From Trichosporon coremiiforme (Eukaryota; Basidiomycota; Tremellomycetes; Trichosporonales; Trichosporonaceae), in NCBI GenBank assembly GCA_039545355.1, contig BCJJ01000008.1, positions 372,001-436,000 on the forward strand: 64,000 nucleotides of DNA, given 5' to 3'. A program made the position numbers and the translations under genes. Shown here piece by piece: positions 57,621 to 64,000 of the stretch. Positions within the stretch are counted from its first letter, which is position 1. Each line of letters opens with the position of its first letter. Below the pieces are notes generated by a model, which saw nothing but the letters and a program-made list of their open reading frames with translations, did no database searches and was not told the DNA's origin.

Positions 57621-60600
57621 TGTGGATTACTGTTTATGGGTCAGCGTCTGATCAAGTGAATGCAAGTTGGATGAGATTGGGATGAAAAATGGGACCATGC
57701 TGGTGCCACGCGCACTCAGCCACGGAGGACGCCGGTATCTGCGGGCGATAAAAAAAGACCCAGCCAGCCAGAAGAGGCAGATGACGCGATGATTTGATCA
57801 GACGATATATCCGCTGCCTCCGCCTCCATCGGTTGCAGAATACACCGTGTGCGCATTGATGCATTTTGGAACGCGGTGTTGGTGACTGGTAGGCACACAC
57901 AGCATTGTGTGGTTGGATGCATCGACGGTGAAACGTGATTGTTGATAGCGGGATTGGCTGGATATGCAGTGGAAAAAGGTGGGCGGCGACAAGGGACCGA
58001 GGAGGGGCGGTGGGGGCAGGGGCTTGTCGGTCAGAGCGGCGTTATCTGCGCGGGCGGGCCCGGCAAAGTAACAAGGAATGTCCCACCCCGCCGCCCGAAT
58101 ACAAGTCGAGCGACTTCCAGGTCCCAATGTAGCCGACAAGGTCATGCTATGCAGTTGTGTGATACCTTTTCTTGGCGTCGGCTGTCACGAGATCAACAAG
58201 CCATGACCCGATGTGGGATGCATCAAGTGATTGTTGAATAATCGATGACGGCAAAACAAAGGATCTTTTGATAGCGGTGGGTCGCTGATGATGTGGGCCC
58301 ATCGGCTGACAACTGACTGATGACTGGCTGGCTGGGCGGCAATGAAGTCGAAAGAAAGTATCCAAGCATGGAGGAAGAAGGGAAAGGAGGAAAACAACGC
58401 ACCTTTTCGTATGAAGGAAGGGCAAAAGGGGTTTTGCGTTTGATTTGAATCAAGAGGTGTTGCGGTGATTAAGCGAGTCAAGTTATCGTCTGGCAATCGC
58501 TCGTGCACAGAAAAGCTTTAGTCAAGTGTTCGTTCGCGTATGGTCGAGGTGGTATCACAGACGACGGGGGGGGAATCGGGGCCGACAGGTGGATGAGTGG
58601 ATGGATGGATGGAGGGGTGGATGGATGGGTCTGTCGGGATTGGTGGTGGATGGATGGATGAAAAGGAAGGGTCGTGGATGTTGGCTTGGGAGTGAGGGTG
58701 TGATGGCAAGATGGGTGGGTGATTGATGGATAAGATAGATGGGGGCCAGCAGAGACAAGAGCGAGGGCGAGGGCCCATCGGCCATGAGGCATCTGGCCGG
58801 GGGGGATGCTAGAGCTTAGGCTGGTCGAGATTGGCCAATCCAGCGCTGGCGACTGATGCGGTTCAGGGCGATGGGGCCTTTTCTCCTTCTATCGATGACC
58901 AGGCTGAGCCGAGGTAAGGCGGTGTCGTGCGTTGGCGCGTTGTCCGACCATCGTCCATCCACAGCGCCAGGGACAGCCCCAGGCCCGCGCCCAAGACAAA
59001 ACGCGGGATCTGATTGCGATTAAACCTAGCCGCAACCAAACCGGCCGCCATCTGATCAGTCATCATTTCCATTTCCTTTGCGATTTTTCGCGCCCCTCTC
59101 CCTTGTCCTCACATCGTCTCCCTGGCTCTGTCCGCTCTGTACACCCTGCCCGCCCAGCTGCAGCCCCTGGCGCCCTTGCACCTACCCATCTTATCCTTAC
59201 CAGACCATCGCTCAATTTCTAAGAGTTGTATCATGTGATATTCCCGTATTTAGATTCGATTTCATTTCGCCTTGATTTGATTAGACAACGCAGCGACAGC
59301 GCAGCCTCTGATTGGGCGATCCCGATCAACTGGCACTAGAGGCCACCGCAATGCGCTAAGTTTACACCACCAACTTACTCCGCGACCCCCTTGCCGCTGT
59401 GCCGTCCTGTCGTGCCGCGAGGGCAACAAGAGCAAATCTGACTGCCACCACCGAGCCCTCTCAACATCGTCGCGCTCCACACAAAGCACATGGGCACAAG
59501 GGCCATCGGCTCCGCATTTCGCGGACATGCTGCCGCTGTGGATTTATTACAGGACCAAATCGCTCCACAGAACAGACAGATTCCAGACCAGAATCACCCA
59601 ATCCCGGACACCGTCAAGACCGGCTTTTTAGTTTGCCATCTCAGACATTCTGAATCGTACGGCAACCCTACTCTCCGGCCCTTTGTCCGCAACCTACTGA
59701 CGCTTCTGGATGACTTTGCATGCTTGTGTGGGGTCCGAGCCCAACTCTGCGTACGTGCTCCTAATCAATCAGTCACCACCGACCCACCATTCATCGCTAC
59801 CACTCGGTCTATCGCGCTCAGTCGACGGATCCGTGGCCGTGTCCCCGTGACGGAGTGAATAAGTGTTTCGCATTCTGCCTATTCTTGTACGTTTTCGCTC
59901 TCGGATAAGCTCCGTGAGTACGAGCCTTTCTCCTGGCGAAGCATGCTTCAGAGCTACTTCGGTGCATCGCTGTGCGCATTGATGAAAGGCACTCACAGCA
60001 CGGCACATCGGTAACGAGGGCGAGAGACGTGACGGGTGGCCAACGCATTGGCAATCAGCGCGAAATCTGGGTTCCTCGTGTTCCTCTGTCACTCGAACCC
60101 GATGTGCAGATGGGCGGGTGCGCCAAGCCTTACAGACAAGAAGATAATCAAGGCCCGCCCGTCATCACGGGGAAGGGCTGAATGGCCGCTTGCGAGTTTA
60201 CCGCAATCAACACCGCACGTCTGACCCGCAAATGTCTGCTTACCTCACAAAGATGCATGCATCGCCGCAATCCAAAGGCACGGCGTCTTTCGTCGCATGT
60301 TCCACATGGCCGCGCCAGCGCTTAGCCATCCATCGTACATGCCAGCAAGACGAGACCCACCCGGCGAACCGGAGAGGGACCCGTTGGAGTGGGCCAAGTG
60401 GCCGAAAGTAGGCTAAGTTGGAGGGCTAGGGCTCGGTGTGTCGGCGTGTCGGTCGTCTGTGCTCGGCTCAGGGCACAAGCCCGGCAAGCAGGGCAAGTTA
60501 TCGAGGCTCATCGCCAGGGACTGGTTCCCAATCGCCGGGAATCACCGGGGCATCATCCCTGAATGTGGCAGGCTGTCGTTTATCGATAGGACCTTTTCCT

Positions 60601-63014
60601 CCCGTCTGCTGGTTCCCCTTGGGGGCTGCCGGCCCGCTGACGCCGTTGACCCTCGGGGTTCACGGCGTCACCCGCCACGGGGTTGCCGGACTTCACTTTT
60701 AATCGCCCCACCTACGAATTTGGTCCCGCACGCGTCCATCGCAATCAAATCGTAATCGTCGCAATCACCGCCGTATCAGCCCAATCAAGCGCACACCTCT
60801 CCCAATCAAGCCCACATGCACGGCATGCTTCCCATCCAACTCTCGCAAAAATCATGGATAAACGGTTGATTACTTTGCTCCCGTCAATCTTTCCACCTCG
60901 CGCTAGACGCATGATGCATGTGGTTCTGCAGAACACTACAACTACGCTGGGCACTCGAGGAAGCCAACGCGATGCAATGATGCATGTGGAACTGTGCACG
61001 AGATTAGAGCGCATGACACATGTGAGAAGCATGGAAGTAGCGCGTGTGTGCCAGGTACAGTACATCCCCCGCGTCACGACACTGACACGATCCCCTGCGG
61101 CCCTCTACCCTTCCCCAGCTCGGATCCGCCAGAGAGCATGGAAAGCGCAAAAGCAGCCAGGTCCTAGCCAGAGGTGTCGCGGATCAACGTCCGGCCAAGC
61201 TTTGACACTGGCCGTCCGATGCGAGCTGTCAGATCCAGAGGGGCCGCAGGGGCGAAAAGCTGCGTTGCAGATCCCGGTATCGGTGAAAGCGAATGGCGAG
61301 CCGTCGACATACGTCTGCGGCGGCAGGATCGAGCACTGCAGGGTCGAACAGATCTCAACACGCTGCCTCCAATCCCCGCACCTCGCAGATTCAGACGTCA
61401 CCTCGCAGGCACCTGTTCTCTGCGACGACCAGCGTTCGGGCGGTCGCGATGGAATGCACACTTTCGGGCAGTCGGGCACGAGCGACGTCTGCCACGGCAG
61501 CCCAAACCGGTCTGATCATGGGTTTCGGACGCTAGTCTACAAAAGTGCACGGCTGCAACCCTCCCCACAGCACAGCCACGACGCTACGGTTGTAACGGTT
61601 GGAAGGTACGCGAAAGCACGTATCGAGGCTATTGAGCTGTGGCGCCAAGTTGTGAATGGGACGGGTGGAACAGCACGCGTAGCCGCGCGGATCGCCCATC
61701 GCCCAGTTTCAGCTCGTCCCATGTCACAAGTGGACAGACTTTCTAACCGTCTGAGGACGCAGAATGCATTTTGTGAGATACAAACGGCAGCGCGGGCACG
61801 GGGGTCGTAGTGAGCTCATGAGAGACTAGTGCAGGGTCTTCGTACACGAGCGGGCACTACGTCGCTAGCCTCGCGACCAACTAGGGCGAGCTGGCGTGTG
61901 GTTATCGGACAAACGCATTACCTGATTTCCGACTAGTCCTCGTAGTCTCACGATCCAAACACCGTGATTGCGAGATGCCAATGTGGCCCCACCATTCGCT
62001 CGCGCGCTCTCCAGTCCAACCTGATCGCAGAACGCCCCTGTGTCCTCATGGCAATACTCCTTCGATCTGTACTTATGCATGCATGTGTCGTCCATAGTTC
62101 TATGCACCCGTGCAGAGCGTCGGCGCTTCCCCTGCGGAAAGATCCGGCTTCGGAGATCTCTTTGCCTGCGGAAAACTCTGGCGACCGAAGCGACCCCTAC
62201 CCTACCTGTGCACCAATCACTGCTAGCCGTGACTCACCGATGCGATGGCCCGAGCAACGACAGCAACGCGAGCCAGCAAGGCACGCGCCGATGACGCTGT
62301 GGGCCGGGCTGATTCGTCCTGCACATCAGCCGCGAGAGATGGTGATCGCCGTCCACTTCTTTCCTGAGCCTGCTGTTCTCGTCGTCGGTTTGTCTTGCGA
62401 CTCCAGTCGCGGCCAGCCTATTCTGACGACGCCCGACCCCGATGCTCCGAATGCCCAGTCAGGCGCTGCTCCATAATCCTGCCAGACCTCTAGCCGGCTG
62501 ATTAGCTGATCGTCAAGAAGAGGTACAGCGGACAGATAGACCGGCGGAACAGGCCGCCGATCAGCGCTGCTACCCCCGAGACGAAGCTCGCTTAGAGGGG
62601 CTGCGCGGGGTCCTCTTAATACCACACCCAATGCCCAGATCTCATTCCGGCCCTGCATGCATGCCTGTCCAACACCGAGCTTTTCGGACTACGCGCCCTT
62701 GGGTCGGCACTTCCGATCGTCGGCCATAATGCGCACTCGGGTGCTCGCCGGAACGTGCTGCGACGAATTGTATTAATCTGCCGAAGGCACCGCCAACGTT
62801 TACTGGGATCACGCATCCGGGGAACCATGCCAGTATTTGGGAGAAATATTGTCCATGCCGATACAGATGATGCAGATTGCAGCGGGAGAAGCCATACGAG
62901 GCTCATCATCGTGTCAAGATGTCTAGGATGTGTGGTATAAGAGTCAAAATTACAATTTAGAGACGGAGTCAGGATACACACGTCTTCGTGTCCGTTCTTG
63001 CGAGAAGCCGTCCT
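57621..63014. other. Gene-free interval, 5.4 kb
   Basis: The left part is the promoter and leader of the GATA regulator (unusually long leaders are common for such genes). It includes a GGAT microsatellite. The longest open frame, 60683-61810 plus (375 codons), shows no domain, has mixed composition and is not supported as a gene. No tRNA, rRNA or transposon signature is recognised. Confidence 0.45.
58590..58661. repeat. (GGAT)n microsatellite
   Basis: Interrupted runs of GGAT/GGATG on the + strand over about 70 bp, in the region upstream of the GATA gene. Confidence 0.85.
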
Positions 63015-64000
63015 TTACTGAGGGGCACGGTACTGGTGAATAGCTGACGTTAGCGGACATTCCGGTGTCAAGCAGAATCGACGAGCCCGCACACTCTGTG
63101 GTATGCCTGGACCGACGCTTCAACTCACCATCAATCAGCCGGTTGAAGAACTCTGGGGTGTTGACCTGCTCGGCGGTCTGGCCATCCTGAACCTTGATGA
63201 GACGGGCAGGAACAGCACCGATGCTGAGGCTAGGGTTCTTCTCCTCGTGCTCATCCTTGATGCCGCCGGGAGAAGGGTCGGGCGGGGCAGAGAAGCCGAG
63301 CGCGGCCAGGTCGCGGGGACGCCTGCTTTCGATGAACCCAGCGTTGGCCGACAAGAACTGGTCAATCAACTGCTGGGGATCGTCGTCACCGTGCTTGTCG
63401 CTGACAAGGAGGTTGGCCATTGTGGGGCGAGCCGAGTCCGAACCACCACGGCAGCGGTTCTCCTTGTCCTGCAGAGCACGTCTGTAGAACGTGTACACGA
63501 TGACAGTCTCCTTGTTCTCAGGGTCGTAAGGGTGTTGGCGAGTGTATTTCTCCATGATATCCCAAAGATCGGGGCAGCGTGGGCAGCTGGGGTCCGCGTG
63601 GAGTCCAAGACCAGCGATGAACGCGGCATTGAAGTCGTACGTCGATCCGGAGAGCAAAGGCTCCAGAACTTCGGGAACCTTGGCATCGGCGTACCCGCCA
63701 CGAACCTTGAGCGTCAGGATCGCTGCCTCGATAAGGCGGTTGCGCGAGTGGGCGTGCTTCTCCGGGGATTTTGAAAAGTCACGGAGCGCCCAGGGGCGGT
63801 GAAGCACGATACCGTAATGAAGAATCTCCGACTGAATAAAGAGCCTCTGAATGGGAAGATGGGGCAGATCTGGAGGCGTCAGTACAAGGAAAATAGCAGA
63901 GGACTCACCTTTGTCCTTGGAGGTGTCAGTGTCCAAGATGCGGAACTGAGGGGGGAGGGAGTCGGTAAAGTCCTGGAGCTCCCGGTCGATCGAGAGAACC
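63015..64000 (-). CDS. Fungal-specific transcription factor, C-terminal part (truncated by window end)
   Basis: The 3' part of a minus-strand gene whose start lies beyond position 64000. Readable exons: 64000-63909, 63869-63129, 63043-63015. They encode RELQDFTDSLPPQFRI joined to LPHLPIQRLFIQSEILHYG, HRPWALRDFSKSPEKHAHSRN, STYDFNAAFIAGLGLHADP and a disordered charged stretch, ending TPEFFNRLIDAIHQYRAPQ. The LxRELxxFxxSLPPxFR and QSEILHYGxxLHRPW patterns are those of the fungal_trans middle homology domain in Zn2Cys6 regulators. The DNA-binding cluster would be upstream, outside the window. The target is unknown. Confidence 0.8.

Noticed and set aside
60683..61810. 375-codon open frame
   Set aside because: No domain, signal, codon bias or splice context. 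Kept as an observation and not called as a gene.

Overview
The window reads as nuclear DNA of a basidiomycete yeast, most likely Tremellomycetes and plausibly a Trichosporon/Cutaneotrichosporon-type species. Three things point there. Genes are broken by very short introns (about 35-60 nt) with GTRNGY donors, YAG acceptors and CTRAC-like branch sites. Several proteins belong to fungal families, including one with a CPL1-like cysteine-rich domain known from Cryptococcus relatives. A catechol/hydroxyquinol-type ring-cleavage route, classical in Trichosporon, is also present. The DNA looks GC-rich and codon third positions favour C/G. I saw no rRNA, CRISPR array, intact transposon or convincing tRNA. 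All exon joins are my own readings from splice signals and frame; no transcript data were available.

Layout. 1-12.3 kb: a Zn2Cys6+PAS regulator of the Ert1/AcuK type (minus), then two unrelated-looking single-pass membrane proteins of similar architecture (plus), separated by long empty stretches. 13.4-25.0 kb: an aromatic-catabolism block. It holds a fusion of an alpha/beta-hydrolase with a fungal muconate-lactonizing beta-propeller (plus), a SnoaL/NTF2-like protein (minus) divergent from an intradiol dioxygenase (plus), and a Zn2Cys6 activator (minus) divergent from a short-chain dehydrogenase (plus). Both divergent promoters carry the same 11-mer, CGGGCCCTCCG, a CGG-N5-CCG site of the kind Zn2Cys6 proteins bind. 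The simplest model is that the local regulator controls the block and itself.

27.7-33.5 kb: a secreted CPL1-like protein with two Kex2-type sites and a secreted S10 carboxypeptidase, in gene-poor DNA. 36.6-42.4 kb: a metabolic run all on the minus strand, with an alpha/beta-hydrolase, a mitochondrial-type aldehyde dehydrogenase and an anion:cation symporter-type MFS permease. 44.8-54.5 kb: a dense housekeeping stretch with the Cdc48 cofactor p47/Shp1, a mitochondrial PPR protein, a small CFEM protein, ribosomal protein uL11m and PP2A methylesterase Ppe1. 54.6-57.6 kb: a GATA factor with the iron-regulator cysteine motif (SRE/Urbs1/Cir1 family). After 5.4 kb without a recognisable gene, the window ends inside another fungal transcription factor (minus, truncated at its 5' side).

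The most interesting object is the hydrolase-lactonizing enzyme fusion and the candidate shared operator of the block around it.
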